Positions 23,016-34,509 of a stretch of DNA of 64,000 bases are shown here, in pieces. This stretch comes from Diogma glabrata (Eukaryota > Arthropoda > Insecta > Diptera > Cylindrotomidae). Both the position numbers and the translations under genes were made by a program. Within the stretch, counting starts at the first letter, position 1. Each line of letters starts with the position of its first letter. The notes below the pieces were generated by a model. The model saw only the letters and a list, made by a program, of their open reading frames with translations, searched no databases and was not told the origin of the DNA. The DNA lies in assembly GCA_963693315.1 (NCBI GenBank), contig OY856187.1, positions 379,849,306 to 379,913,305 of the forward strand. The letters are read 5' to 3'.

Positions 23016-24710
23016 AATACATAATACTTTTTTGTGGTATAAACACCCAACTATCAGCGGTATAAACTTAGCATTAGCAATCATGCAATTATTTCATACC
23101 TGTTTAAATTTATTATGTTTTTAATGTATTTAGTGTTTAATTTTTATTTAATGTATTCTTATATTAATTTCTAATAAATGAGCTAAAAATCAAGTATTTC
23201 TTTGTTTAGTATATAATTAATTATAAAGTTATTTTAACTTAGTAAAAAGTTCAAATGTGTGTTAAAATATAACAAATATGCGTTAACTTAACTAAGAAAT
23301 AGGTCAACATTTGGTTTAAATGAACTATAACGCATAGTTTAAGGATGGTTAGATTAAACAAGCCACATTTTTAAAATTCGTTAAAAATAACGTTAAAAGT
23401 AGTTTAATACAAACTAACATTTTTTAACTATACATAAGTGAAATTGACTAAAAAATTTGTTAAGTTAAATGATTAGCAAAGGTCAAAATAACTAAGCAAT
23501 TACTGATGTCATTTATAGTTAAAATTGACCAGCTGCAAAGTTCTAATTTACTAAGCAAAAGCAAGTGTTAAAGTAACCCATGCAAAATTAATAATATTAA
23601 ACTTGCGCTTAGCTGGTTGAAAAACAACCGATATTCTTGGTTAAGTTAAGTATGTTTTTTGTTTACAATTACCCAGAAATTTTTTTCAGTGTGTGCAGGC
23701 CATATCATGTTTATTTTTATTTTCATATGTGTTGCTCTTTCCACAACCTTTTTTGACAAATTTAAAGGTCTGGAAAAAATTGGTTTGGTAGACCTGGCCC
23801 AAGTTTTATTTGCCAGACTTGGCCCAAGCCTGGTTTGCCAGACTTGGCCTCAGGACATCAGTCCAAGCTTGGGCGGTTTGAAAATATTAAGCCTGGTCCA
23901 ACCCTCAAAAGCTATGGCGCGGTCTTGGCCCAGGCTTGGCCCTTTAGCTTTTTCTTACCCGGGTTTCTTATAAACAGTGTCTCCTCTTTGACTCATTGAT
24001 AAATTAGGCTATAATAATATGACCTTCATTATTTAATTTTAAAACTATCTCGTCAGCAAGTGGATAAGTCCAAAAGTACGAATTTTAACTTTTATATATC
24101 CAGAAATTTCGATACAGATTTATAGGCACATTATTTTAAAAATAGATTTTGAAAAGGTATGTGAATGGATGGATGCGGCCGTTGATCTATTGATCTATTT
24201 GAAAGATTGATCTATTTGAAAGATTTATTTCCCTTAACAAGGTTTTTGTCTTTTTTCAATTCTTTTTTTTTTACCAAAACTTTTATCAGACTATCATTTA
24301 GTACCGTGCTCCCCAACCATATGCTCTCGAGCGCCATGGATTTGGTTCGTGGATATCTTAAGGGGATATAATAAGGGAACATAATTACGGAATAACGGAA
24401 TATAATTACGGAACTGCAGAGAAAAGAAAAACATTGCTACAATGAAAGGTTATGTAAATTCATTTAAATCGAAACTGCATTTATGGACTTTTTATCTGAA
24501 AATTATGTATCTGATGTATATTGCCAAATGTGAATAAACAAGTGAGCGGTGGAGTTTAACCATCATTATTTATTATCCACATTGAAAAAATATTAAAACA
24601 GCTATTATAACTAAACAGATTTGCTATTATAGCACGACCACGAGTCTAGAGTAATTAGTAATTGTTACCAATCAACGCAAAAGTAATATCTGACACACGG
24701 TCAATTTATT

Positions 24711-27000
24711 TATTTTTTTTTTTAATAAAATGTGTTGTGTTATAGGGTTTACAATTAGTGTCACAATAACACATATATACCTTTTAAGACCTAGGTCTAG
24801 ACCTAGGTCCCACAACAACTGGCGTTCTAAGGTCATGATGAACGCTTTTTTTAAACCTCTGCGGGTTGAAGTCACCTGAGACTAAGGATTCCGGCAGACT
24901 ATTCCATTTGTATGCAGTTCGGACAAAGAAGTCTTTCTGCGATCTGCCAGTATGACAGCGTGGGATCTCGACCGTTTGACTGGTTGCGGTAGCCGATTGT
25001 CGAGTGGAACGGAGGTAAGAATAAGTTTGGGGCATGATGCTGCTGATTTCATCTGAGCACTGTTGATGACGATATTTGTAAAAAACAACGAGGTCAGTAA
25101 CAGTGCGACGATGTTGTAGGGAATCAAGTTTTGATGTCAAAGTTCGATCACCCACAACTCGTATAGCCCGCTTTTGAACAGAGTCCAAGAGGGCCAAGAT
25201 GGAAACAGAAGCAGCACTCAAAACTTGACAACAGTACTTCATACAGGGACGAATATAGGATTAATAAACATGGAGCAATTGGTATGGAGTGAAAAATTTT
25301 TTGCATCTATTTAGGAGGCCGAGTTTATTAGACGCGCTTTTTGCCATCGCCATTACATGATCGTTCCAGAGTAGGTCATTTGAAACTGTGACACCCAATA
25401 AATGAATGCTTTTACATTCACCTATTAATTCATCACACATACTGAATAAAATATCTTTGGGGAACTCGGTCTTTGATCTGGAAACAATCAACAGCTGTGT
25501 TTTGGTAGAGTTGAAATTGACCAGGTTTTGGTCACCCCAATCGGCGACATTTTTTGGGTCTTTATTCACGTTTATGGCAGCGTCTCTCCGGGCGGGATTA
25601 ATTCGTTCGTGCATTTTACCTTTTGAAGGAAGGGGCTCGAACGACTTGTGCAGAGTACTATCATTTGCAAAACTATTTATTGGGTTACTGGTGATTTTCA
25701 ACAATTCGTTGATATAAATCAAAAATAGGGTTGGGGACAATACTGAGCCTTGTGGTACACCAGCGTTAATTTGTTTAGACTCATAAGAAAATCCGTCTAA
25801 GGAGACCGAAATGTATCGGTTGGATAGAAAATATTGAATCAGCTTCACAATATTGGGATGAAAACCATACGCAACGAGCTTGTGGATCAAGGTGGAATGC
25901 CAGACTCGATCGAATGCCTTGGAGATGTCTAAAGCGATAAGCGAAGCACCACATTTATCAATGAATCTGTTCCAACAATGTGCTACATAGTTTAATAGAT
26001 CGGTAGTTGATCTTTTGTTTCGAAAACCCTATTGGCTGTCTGCTATTAAATGATTTCCCTCCAGAAATTTTGAAATGTGTGTATTAATATAATGCTCGTA
26101 GACTTTGGATAGGAGCGATAGTAAAGCTATTGGCCTATAATTTGAGATATCGGCTTTTGTTCCTTTTTTGGGGACGGGCGGGACATTTTCCAACTTCCAG
26201 CACGAGAGAAATATACCAAATTTGTAGGATTGGTAGAATATCTTAGTCAAAAATGGTGCCAGTTCCTTAGAAAAGGTTTTTGAAATAATGGGTGGAATGT
26301 TGTCCATTCCTGCGGCTTTGTTGATGTTTAACCCCTTTAAAAGTTTAGTGACTATTAACCCCTTTAAAAGTTTAGCGACGTTTTTGTATTAATTCATATA
26401 TGAAATGATCTATGTTTGTTTTTAAGTATCGCTTTGGTAGCTTTTGAATACAAGTATTTTTGTTTGGGTTTTACTATGGAAAAAGGGACAAATTTATTGA
26501 TAGCAAATTGGATAGTTTCTGTAAAGTTTTGAGCAGAAACATTTACATTGTCAGTGTAAAAACAATGACGGTCGAAATTGAAAACATGGAAAAAAATTTG
26601 AAGACCACTCTTAATAATTTTTGGGTAGTGAAATATTTTACGGGGTTTGAGAGCTGTAGTTTTAAGTAAATCAGTTTTGATAACTGATGAAATTAAATAA
26701 TGATCAGAATTTCCAATACTACCTTTTGCGATATCAACAATCGTAATATCTGGCATGAGGTAGGAAAGAGATCTCAACGAAAACTATTATCACCGTCATT
26801 ACGGGGAGTGAGAGTTGCGCTTTTAAAAATTTGAAATAGGCCATGAGACGCGGCAAAAATTTCTGCTAATTTTCCACTATTGTCAACATCGTCGGTCGAT
26901 TTGGAGAATTCCAACCATGGTTTGTTGTGGACGTTGAAGTCACCGGTAACCTCACAATTGGGGGACTTTGCTCTAATCTCGTCCACAATTTTTTTCAGTA
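24711..27000 (-). mobile_element. 5'-truncated LINE of a second family (LINE3)
   Basis: The T-run at about 24711-24725 marks its poly(A) tail, directly against the end of segmental copy 2. The 5' end stops inside the endonuclease domain near 27000. A plus-strand relative is scattered at 34510-35230, 39000-39815 and 40935-41092. It is distinct from the LINEs at 1 and 7431, lacking the YPTR block and having WNSLP near the C-terminus. Confidence 0.85.
24784..26990 (-). pseudogene. LINE3 EN-RT frame, decayed, catalytic FADD changed to FAND
   Basis: From 26990 downward the pieces are endonuclease (VTGDFNVHNKPWL, 26950), endonuclease end (GNSDHYLIS, 26720), RT entry (NYRPIALLSLLSKVYEHY, 26110), palm (ALDISKAFDRVWHS, 25930), GVPQGSVLSPTLFL (25770), and the catalytic box. 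The box reads FANDST: the first Asp codon at 25663-25665 is AAT where the plus-strand relative at 39340 keeps FADD. The thumb follows (LLGVTVSNDLLW), and the C-terminus has RTAYKWNSLPE. There is a TAG after NHLIADSQ near 26032, and frameshifts near 26770, 26390 and 25250. It is non-functional on several counts. Confidence 0.85.
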
Positions 27001-28765
27001 AATTAAAAAAGTTTGGAGTATTTAAAGTACAAATTTTGAAAACAAATTAATTTTGATCATGTCGAGTTGGGTGTCATATGAAAGATGAGTTTTTTTGTAG
27101 TGGAAACAAATTTTTTTGTAATTTTCAAAAGCATCGTTTTTGGCCATTATTTCTAAAATTGTATTTTGGAGAAGAACTACTCTCGTAGAATAATATATAC
27201 ACGGAACCCTCGTCGACGAGCGAATTATATTCGCACTTGTTCGACTTTTTTTATTGAAAGTTAGGCATGTATAGTGTTAATTATAATTAATAAATAAATT
27301 AACGTAACTGAATATCCGAAGATACCATGCCAACCAGAATTAGGATTCTAAATTGAGTTATCTATAGAAATTTTTAAATATTTTAAATAATTTTGAGGTC
27401 TAAAATTTTTTTCTAACATCTTTATAATGACTAACTAGTGCTTCAGCATGTTTATATAGCATTAAAAAAAAACTAATTAGATTTTACAATTTCTTATTTT
27501 TTATTTTTGTGAAACCACAAATTTGTTTGATTTACAAATTATTTTTGAATAAAATTTTGTAACTGTTTCTTTTATTAATTTTGAGTGTGACTAGCTAGGG
27601 TTTATCGCTGGTGTATGAAAGAAGTTTTTTTTATGAAAGGTAACATAAAACAATTATAATTGTCAACATATGGATGGAATCCACGAGCACCTTATTGGCA
27701 TCTTCCATCAAGCTTATTGACGGCGACATTCTTGGTTTTCGTTTGTGCTCTGCAAGCACAACTTCATCTCATTTCAAATAACCTTAAGAATCACAAAAAT
27801 ATTTTACAACGATCATCTTGATGTGACCAATTTAGTTTGTCGAAATCCAAAACTTGAGATACTGCCTTGATTTAAATCTTTCGTAGCTGTTACTAGTTCC
27901 AAGTAACTATCATAATATATTATATTGAAATCTTTTTACTAAACCAAAAATTATTTTACCATCTTCGAAGTAGCTATCCATAATTTTTTAATGTTTAATA
28001 TAAAATACAAATTTTAGTTTTAATTAACATTAAAACTTTGTTTAACTTATCAATCAAATTATAAATTATTATCATATTTTATCTAAAGAGAATTTAATTG
28101 AAAAATATTCGATTAACATGTATGCATACATATTAAATTTAATTTCCGGAATGTTATCCTTGTTTAACCTTTTAGAATCACCAAAGATAAAAAATGTACA
28201 GTTGCCAAAGTTAATTGATCGAAAGCTTTCTGAAAAGTCACGTTTTATGTTCAAATATTTTAAATTTAAATGGTTATATCACTATTTATAATTTTGTTTT
28301 AAAATAAATTTTGTTCTATTAATTGACATTGAACTGACGAGTCTATCTATAACTTAGTATCGTATTTTAATAGGAGTGCTGTTAGAATTTATTTCTGTCA
28401 TTAATTTGTATTAATATTACAAGTTTTATAATAAATTTTCTTTATTAGTTTTATTTATTTGATTTGCTACATTTTCATAGGTTTCCTAGTTTGTTTGAAT
28501 TTTATTATAGCAAAAATACCCAACTTCTCAGCGTGTAGTAGACTTTTCAATGAAATTTTAGAATTGATATTCAACTACTCAGAATAAATAATTATGTAAG
28601 CTTAAATTAAGTTTTAAATTAAATCCATACAATGAATGCACTGAATTTATTCTATTTCATATATGAAAACGTATATTAGTGTATGGGGGTTTTAGGAGCA
28701 CATAACTTTAAGGAGCACATAACTGTTTGTGTCGAATGCCAAAGATCTGTGACTCTTAAGACATA
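27001..28765. other. AT-rich stretch with one LINE 3' end fragment, otherwise nothing recognised
   Basis: At about 27255-27380 a minus-strand LINE tail is present (GTGTTAATTATAATTAATAA, AATATCCGAAGATACCATG). It also occurs near 33370, 35435 and 36830. The rest, including 27640-28670, shows no gene I recognise. Both strands of 28070-28260 have short open frames without motifs. Confidence 0.5.
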
Positions 28766-28767
28766 AA

Positions 28768-28875
28768 TACAGTAATTCCTCCGACTGCGCGGTAGTTCCG
28801 TTCCAGAAAAACAGCGCGTAATACAAAACCGCTCAATGTGAACCCTATTTTGTATGAAAATGGGGGGTCGGTTCC
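28768..28875. mobile_element. Single end of a mariner/pogo-type element
   Basis: TACAGTAATTCCTCCGACTG, followed by CGCGGTAGTTCCGTTCCAG and AACAGCGCGTAATACAAAAC, resembles the ends of Tc1/mariner-pogo MITEs, which start CAGT and carry CGCGG and GTTCC. No matching opposite end is seen nearby, so this is a remnant. Based on remembered pattern only. Confidence 0.4.
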
Positions 28876-29147
28876 AAATTTTGAACAAAATTCCAAACAA
28901 AATTAATTCAAAGTTATAATTAAACAAAAATGAATAAATACAGCCTGAAAAACATGTATTACTTTAGCAACTCTTAAAAAAGAAAACATTTAAAAAGCAA
29001 CTCAAATTTAAAAAAATAAAATATCAATAATCTGAATTTGTTTAGAATATTCTACCTTTACCACAGGATATTCTACCTTTACTGGAACCAGCCACACAGT
29101 TCAAAATAAACTGAATATGTAATGTTCTATATCTACACATCTACATG

Positions 29148-29205
29148 CAGGGGCGCACACAAGAGGGGGGGTTCTGATCCGGACCCCCCCCTGTAACGCG
29201 GGAGA
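29148..29205. mobile_element. hAT-like terminal sequence CAGGGGCGCAC (left)
   Basis: CAGGGGCGCACAC leads into a G-run/C-run pair (GGGGGGG then CCCCCCC). A mirror end, GTGCGCCCCTG, lies at 41131-41141. TACATG flanks both outward sides (29142-29147 and 41142-41147). If the pair is real the element spans 29148-41141. Confidence 0.4.
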
Positions 29206-32120
29206 TTTTTACTTCACCACAATTTTAAATTGTGTGAAGTAATGCAATCTATCGTGAAAAAAAAAAATCTTACATACCCCAAATTTTGTTTTTTCTTTTG
29301 TTTTGGACCATCCTCTATCCAAATAGCCAATAAAAATTTTGGTGTACGTCTGTGTGTGGGTGGGTGGGTGGGTGGGTGGGTGGGTGGGTGGGTGAGTTTT
29401 CTGCATAGGATCTTGATCAAACTTTGGCAAATGATACAGGTTCACTTGAAAATAGAAGATCTGGATTCATTTTAAATTTGGACAAAATGGCGGGGGGTCT
29501 CCCGAACACCTCTAAGTTTAAATCTTGAATAACTTCTGATCCCGAGCTATGATCTTATTGAAACTTAGTATATAAAGTTTTAATACTGTTTCCAATATTT
29601 CTGCGTACCAACTTCCGGTTTGTCACTTCCGGTTAAAAAGTTTTTTTTTCAGGTGTTTATCCCTACTGTAGCCTACAATTACCGATCGATTTTCATGAAA
29701 CGTTGCGAAAAGCTTTTAAATAACATGAGAAAGATTTTATCAGCTTTTGGAGCACATTGGATAAAGGGTTGGGGGGTCCACCATACAACAGGTGGTTTTT
29801 TCCACAAAGTTTTTATGTTTGTTGGGAGCATAAAACATTCATTCGTGAATGAATTTTGATGAAACTTTGGAAAAAGATGCAAACATGTATGACAAAGAAC
29901 TGATTAGTTTTTGAGCGATAGTGAATAAAGTGGTGGGGGGTCCCTGGAGCACCTGTTTTTTTGAAAGCTCTATAACTTCTGTACCTGATAAGCGAATTGG
30001 ATGAAACTTGGTACATGAGTATGTAGTACGGTTTAAAACAGTTCTGCATCCCAACTTCCGGTTTTTCACTTCCGGTAAAAAAAAATTTTTTGTACTTTTT
30101 TGAAGTTTTTTCAGTGTCTTTATGCACACTACAGCCTACAACAATGAAGTGATTATGATGAAACTTATGGAATAGGGTTCCAATTAGTGTGAAAAGATAA
30201 TTATTATGTTTTAGGACACATTGATCAAAGTGGTGGGGGGTCTACCATACAAATGCTGACTTTTCACACTTTGTTTTTTAAGTTTGTTGGGAGCATACAG
30301 ACTTCGTTCCTTAATTTATTTTAATGACACTTTGGCAAATGATGGAGACTTAAGTAACAAAGAACTGATTAGTTTTTGGATAATATTGGAATAAGTGGTG
30401 GGGGTCCTCCCGAACACCTGTTTAATGTGTCACACTTTTTTCAATGTTTGTTGGGAGCACACAGCATTCGTTCGTGAACGAATTTTGATGACCCTTTGGA
30501 AAAAAGATGCAAACATGTATGGCAAAGAACTGATTAGTTTTTGAGCGATAGTGAACAAAGTGGTGGGGGGTCCCTGGAGCACCTGTTTTTTTGAAAGCTC
30601 TATAACTTCTGTACCTGATAAGCGAATTGGATGAAACTTGTAACATGAGTATGTAGTACGGTTTAAAATAGTTCTGCATTCCAACTTCCGGTTTTTTACT
30701 TCCAGTAAAAAATTTTTTTTTGTACTTTTTTGAAGTTTTTTCAGTGTCTTTATGCACACTACAGCCTACAATAATGAAGTGATTATGATAAAACTTATGG
30801 AATAGGGTTCCAATTAGTGTAAGAAGATAATTATCATCTTTTGGGACACATTGATCAAAGTGGCGGGGGGTCTACCATACAACTGCTGACTTTTCACACT
30901 TTGTTTTTAAAGTTTGTTGGGAGCATACAGACTTCATTCATTAATCAATTTTAATGACACTTTGGAAAAAGATGGAAACTTAAATGACAAGGAACTGATT
31001 AGTTTTTGGACAATATTGGGATAAGTGGTACGGGGTCTCCCGAACACTTGTTTACTGTGTCAGCATTTTTTCAATGTTTGTTGGGAGCACACAGCATTCG
31101 TTCGTGAACCAATTTTGATGACACTTTGGAAAAAAGATGCAAACATGTATGGCAAAGAACTGATTAGTTTTTGAGCGATAGTGAACAAAGTGGTGGGGGG
31201 TGTCCCATACACCTGTTTTTTTTAAAGCTCAATAACATCTGTAACTGATAATCGAATTGGATGAAAGTTTGTACATAAGCATTAAGAATGATTTACAAAA
31301 ATTCTGCATCCCAACTTCCGGTTTTTTGCTTCCGGTAAAAAAAAATTTTTTTTACTTGTTGGCAGTTTTTTCAGTATCTTTATGCACACTACAGCCTACA
31401 ATAATGAAGTGATTATGATAAAACTTATGGAAAAATTTCAATTAGTGTAAGAAGATAATTATCATCTTTTGGGACACATTGGTTTTTAAAGTTTGTTGGG
31501 AGCATACAGATTTCATTCATTAATCAATTTCAATGGCACTTTGAAAAAAGATAAAGACTTTATTGACAAAGAATTGACTAGTTTTTGGACAATATTGGGA
31601 TAAGTGGTGGGGTCCTCCCGAACACCTGTTTATTGTTTCAATGTTTGTTGGAAACATACAACATTCGTTCGTTAAGTAATTTTGATTACACTTTGCAAAA
31701 AGATGCAAATATGTATGGCAAGGAACTGATTAGTTTTTTTAGCGATAGTGAACAAAGTGGTAGGGGGTCCTCCAAGCACCTGTTATTTTGGAAGCTCAAT
31801 AACTTCTGTACCTAATAATCGAGTTGGATGAAATTTGGTACATACCCATTTAGTAAAGTTTACAACAGTTCTGCATCCTAACTTCCGCTTTGTCACTTCC
31901 GATAAAATTTTTTTTACTTTTTTTCGTACAACAGAATTTATGTTTGTTGGAATACTACTGCCTGCTTTAATATTTTTATTATTAGAACTACGAAGTCCAT
32001 AATATTGGTTAGCTTTTAATTAAAGTATTTTATGGATATTAGCTCATTATATATCCAGAACACTATGTTTCCAGAGCTGTGGTGAAGTCAGCCTATGCAT
32101 CAGCGTCGCAATATTTTTTT
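29206..32120 (+). repeat. Left arm of a giant inverted repeat (2.9 kb, tandem units of about 630 bp)
   Basis: The arm begins TTTTTACTTCACCACAATTT and ends at GCGTCGCAATATTTTTTT. It is the inverse of 41261-44829. The landmark CTTCCGGTAAAA recurs at about 29624, 30067, 30698, 31328 and (ACTTCCGATAAAA) 31893, giving spacings of 443, 631, 630 and 565. Each unit contains four modules of about 155 bp marked by GATGAAACTTTGG and AAGTGGTGGGGGGTC. Open frames through it occur in two frames at once, change with each unit, and are not proteins. A GGGT microsatellite sits at 29350-29395. Confidence 0.92.
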
Positions 32121-32801
32121 CATTAGAAACATTGAGTTTCAAATCAAATCAAAATTATTTGTTGTGTCGTTTTCAATCAGGAACTGAATTTTTATATTAT
32201 CGTATTTCATTCAATAAAAATAAAAGGCAAATTTTGTAATTATAGTAAAATAATAATTGTTTCTGTTTTAACGTAAAATTAAAAATACGGTAATGTTTGT
32301 ATTATATAAAGATAGATTTAAATTTATTTCATTGAAGATCACATTGTTTACGTAAATTTAATTGTTGTGTTGATCATATATATTGTATTAGTTGTAATTA
32401 GTATAAAATAAAATAATTCAAAAAATAAAAGAAAAACAAATAAATTGAAAGACACAATAATTAAAACCAATACATGTTACATCTATATATACATTCATAT
32501 ACACCAGCTGATATTTTGTAAATCTAATAAAAAAATGTAAAGTGGAAATCGATAAAGAAGAATAGCAAATGCCTGTAGGAATAAAAGTTTTAAAGAAAAA
32601 CAACATCTACCTTAACAATATCTGGTAATTACAATAAAAATAAAGGGAAATTATAAATTAGAACAGAAAATGTCTGGAATATTTTATGTGTACATCATGC
32701 AAGACATGATTATAAAAATCTTGCCGGAAATAATGGATTAGGGAAATTAGAAAAACGAGACTATAAATAAAATTGATGATGGAGTGAAGGGTCTCTTTTA
32801 A
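32121..32801. other. AT-rich stretch inside the inverted-repeat centre
   Basis: No gene, repeat or motif recognised apart from being AT-rich. Confidence 0.4.
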
Positions 32802-33244
32802 GTTTGGAAAATCGAAGAAGAAACATCTCTGGTGCTAAATTGGGGAAAACCATCACCAAAGAAAAATTGGGACACAAGCCGCACCAAGCCAGACAAGTTG
32901 GAATTGGAGCCAGGAAATATTGAGGAACAGCTGGGATTGAAGTACAAAGGGTGAGAAACGATTGGGATAAAAATAATAAAAATATTTTAATTAATGTATA
33001 ATTATATGTGTATATATGCCTAATAATAATTAATTATAATGTCTTAATCAAATATTTGGAAATTTTTATTTATTATTTTAATTAAATTTTTAGTTACTTT
33101 TGGGAATGGTTGAATGAAGGCTTGGGCGGTATTGTAAGGGGATTTTCTTCGATTTTGAAACAATTAGTGATTTTGTGTTATGTGGTTACCAGTTATAATT
33201 GTGTTAGTGTTAGTGTTAGTTTAAGAGAAACAAAGGAAATTGAG
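32802..33244 (+). CDS. Two candidate exons of an unrecognised gene or captured gene fragment
   Basis: The first candidate exon is 32802-32950. It is preceded by TCTCTTTTAAG, open throughout, and followed by the donor GTGAGA. The second is 33094-33244, preceded by AAATTTTTAG and followed by the canonical donor GTAAGG. The intron would be 143 bp. The frame carries through the junction and the two exons total exactly 300 nt. Exon 1 is hydrophilic (NWGKPSPKKNWD); exon 2 is hydrophobic to amphipathic (GGIVRGFSSILKQLVILC). Base composition is less AT-rich than the surroundings. I recognise no domain. It could be a host gene piece carried inside the inverted-repeat structure, or an unknown transposon gene. 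Confidence 0.4.
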
Positions 33245-33364
33245 GTAAGGAAATGCACTGCAAGGCTCCATCCCTCCACCAAAACAAAATTAATATCGCG
33301 TGGCCAAAGGGCGACGTTATACCCCCCCTAGCCGATAATTTTTAAGTATTGTTTTTTAAAGTTA

Positions 33365-34010
33365 AACATTATTTAGTGTTAACCATAAGAAATTATAGAT
33401 TAACATCTCTGAATATCGTATAAGATCTAGGGTTCCTCACTATTGCATCTAGGGTTCCTCACTATTGATCAATTCTCTTTGAGGATTTTTTGAACGCTAT
33501 TTTTAAAGTTTTGTGGATTACAATTATCAAGGAAGACCCACACCAGTAAGGCATTCCAGAGATGCTAGATTCTGTTAAAAAATATTTCTTTGAAAAGCTA
33601 CATCTTGTCACTCGAACCTTAAAAAGATGGGCTGCTATTGATACAATGTTCAGGTAAAATTGATTTGAACTAGACAGACACATGCGTTTGTCCATAGTGT
33701 ATTTGTGTACCTTCAAATCAGCAACATACAACGAATCAAGCTCATTAGTAAGATTTGAATTGCTGAGCAGCAATGAAAGTCTTACCAAGGTTTTTAACCG
33801 ACTGTTCCAGATAGTTGTGACAAAGAAAGAAGATTTCCCGTCGCTCTTCCTTTACGAAAACCGTATTGTCCTTCATTAAGTATTTTTGACGACTTAAGAA
33901 GCTCATAATTTTAAAATTAATGAACTTCTCAAATATTTTAGCAACAACCAAAAAGACTGACATGGGTTTGTAATTTGTTGAATTCGTGTTATCAACTTTT
34001 TTGGAATTGG
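33365..34010 (-). pseudogene. Minus-strand LINE fragment (LINE4): RT entry joined to C-terminus
   Basis: Near 34000-33900 the minus strand reads ANSKKVDNTNSTNYKPMS, then VVAKIFEKFINFKIMSFL, an RT entry block. It then jumps to a C-terminal block (NELDSLYVADLKVHKY, near 33735). The palm is missing, so a deletion joins the two. The 3' tail near 33375 (GTGTTAACCATAAGAAATTA) matches other LINE4 tails at 27268, 35437 and 36825. Confidence 0.65.
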
Positions 34011-34014
34011 CTGG

Positions 34015-34440
34015 TTTACTCAGTGGCTGAGTATGGCGCACGAGTCTGTTTGAATAGCACACATACTCAAAAAGTTTACTGCCAGCTGCATGCCACGATG
34101 CGTACTATAAGTGGTACTATCAGATCCACCCCTTTACCTTGGCTCCCTGTGTTAAGTAATATCGCTCCACCTGCACTCAGACGCTCGCATGCTCTCATGC
34201 GTAAACATAAAAAGGTAACCAACAACATCACGTTACCCCTGCACGAATATTACGGTGACCACACTAGTTGTCGATTAAAGTCAAGAAAACCTCCACATAA
34301 AACTGCCAGCAACCTGCTGGCAACTAATTTTAATATATTGGATGCCTGGGACATCTCCTATCATTTGACCAGGAATGTCAGGAGCTCTGGTAAGTTGTTT
34401 GGCCATTATATCCGAGTGAAAATAAATATAAAAATAAAAT
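34015..34440 (+). pseudogene. C-terminal fragment of a third LINE family
   Basis: Plus-strand AEYGARVCLNSTHTQKV, then LHATMRTISGTIRSTPLPWL, PVLSNIAPPALRR. This AEY-W-x-SAHT / RxISGTxRSTP / LPVLSNIxPPxxRR pattern is the connection and C-terminal region of certain insect Jockey-type LINE polyproteins. There is no RT domain upstream. It ends near an AT-rich tail at 34440. Confidence 0.7.
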
Positions 34441-34509
34441 AATAATATAGTACAAATTTTGTTTGACTAAAATGCTTTCGTATCAATAAATTCGTTCCCT
34501 TCTCAATAA

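Larger units (their letters stand above)
17934..23691. mobile_element. CACTG-ended DNA transposon, 5.76 kb, probably CACTA-like
   Basis: The left end is CACTGAAAAAAAT and the right end its inverse (ATTTTTTTCAGTG). The flanks are TGC (17931-17933) and TGT (23692-23694); the empty site in copy 1 reads GCATGTGCAGG, so a 3-bp TGT duplication with one change fits. CACT-type ends with 3-bp duplications are typical of CACTA/EnSpm elements. Both subterminal regions are rich in TTAACTTAA/TTAGTTAA-like words, as in that group. I find no transposase, so it is probably non-autonomous. Inside are an RTE-type LINE fragment and a smaller MITE. Confidence 0.75.
17756..23963. mobile_element. CCGGGTA-ended MITE-like element, copy 2, split by the CACTG element
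   Basis: The left end CCCGGGTAGGAGCT is at 17756 and the right end CTTACCCGGG reaches 23963. Without the 5.76 kb insertion it is about 450 bp, the size of copy 1 (6563-7010). Confidence 0.55.
17604..24710 (+). repeat. Segmental direct repeat, copy 2
   Basis: This copy matches copy 1 at 17604-17933, 23692-24413 and 24414-24710. It lacks the 7431-11550 LINE and the 11812-13600 insert. Instead it carries the CACTG element 17934-23691, absent from copy 1 (empty site at 6706-6716). It begins exactly at the right end of element A and ends where the LINE at 24711 begins. Confidence 0.85.

Noticed and set aside
6432..24710. LTR pair of a retrotransposon (direct repeats flanking element A)
   Set aside because: The repeats lack TG...CA ends, the region between is a DNA transposon with its own inverted repeats, and no primer-binding site or pol is found.
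28072..28254. Minus-strand 60-codon frame
   Set aside because: Both strands are open here and neither shows a motif or splice context.
29813..30759. Open frames of about 100 codons in the left arm (and their mirrors in the right arm), such as those at 29813-30127 and 30422-30757
   Set aside because: They repeat with each 630-bp unit, are open in two overlapping frames at once, and drift in start and stop. They reflect tandem repeat sequence, not selection for protein.
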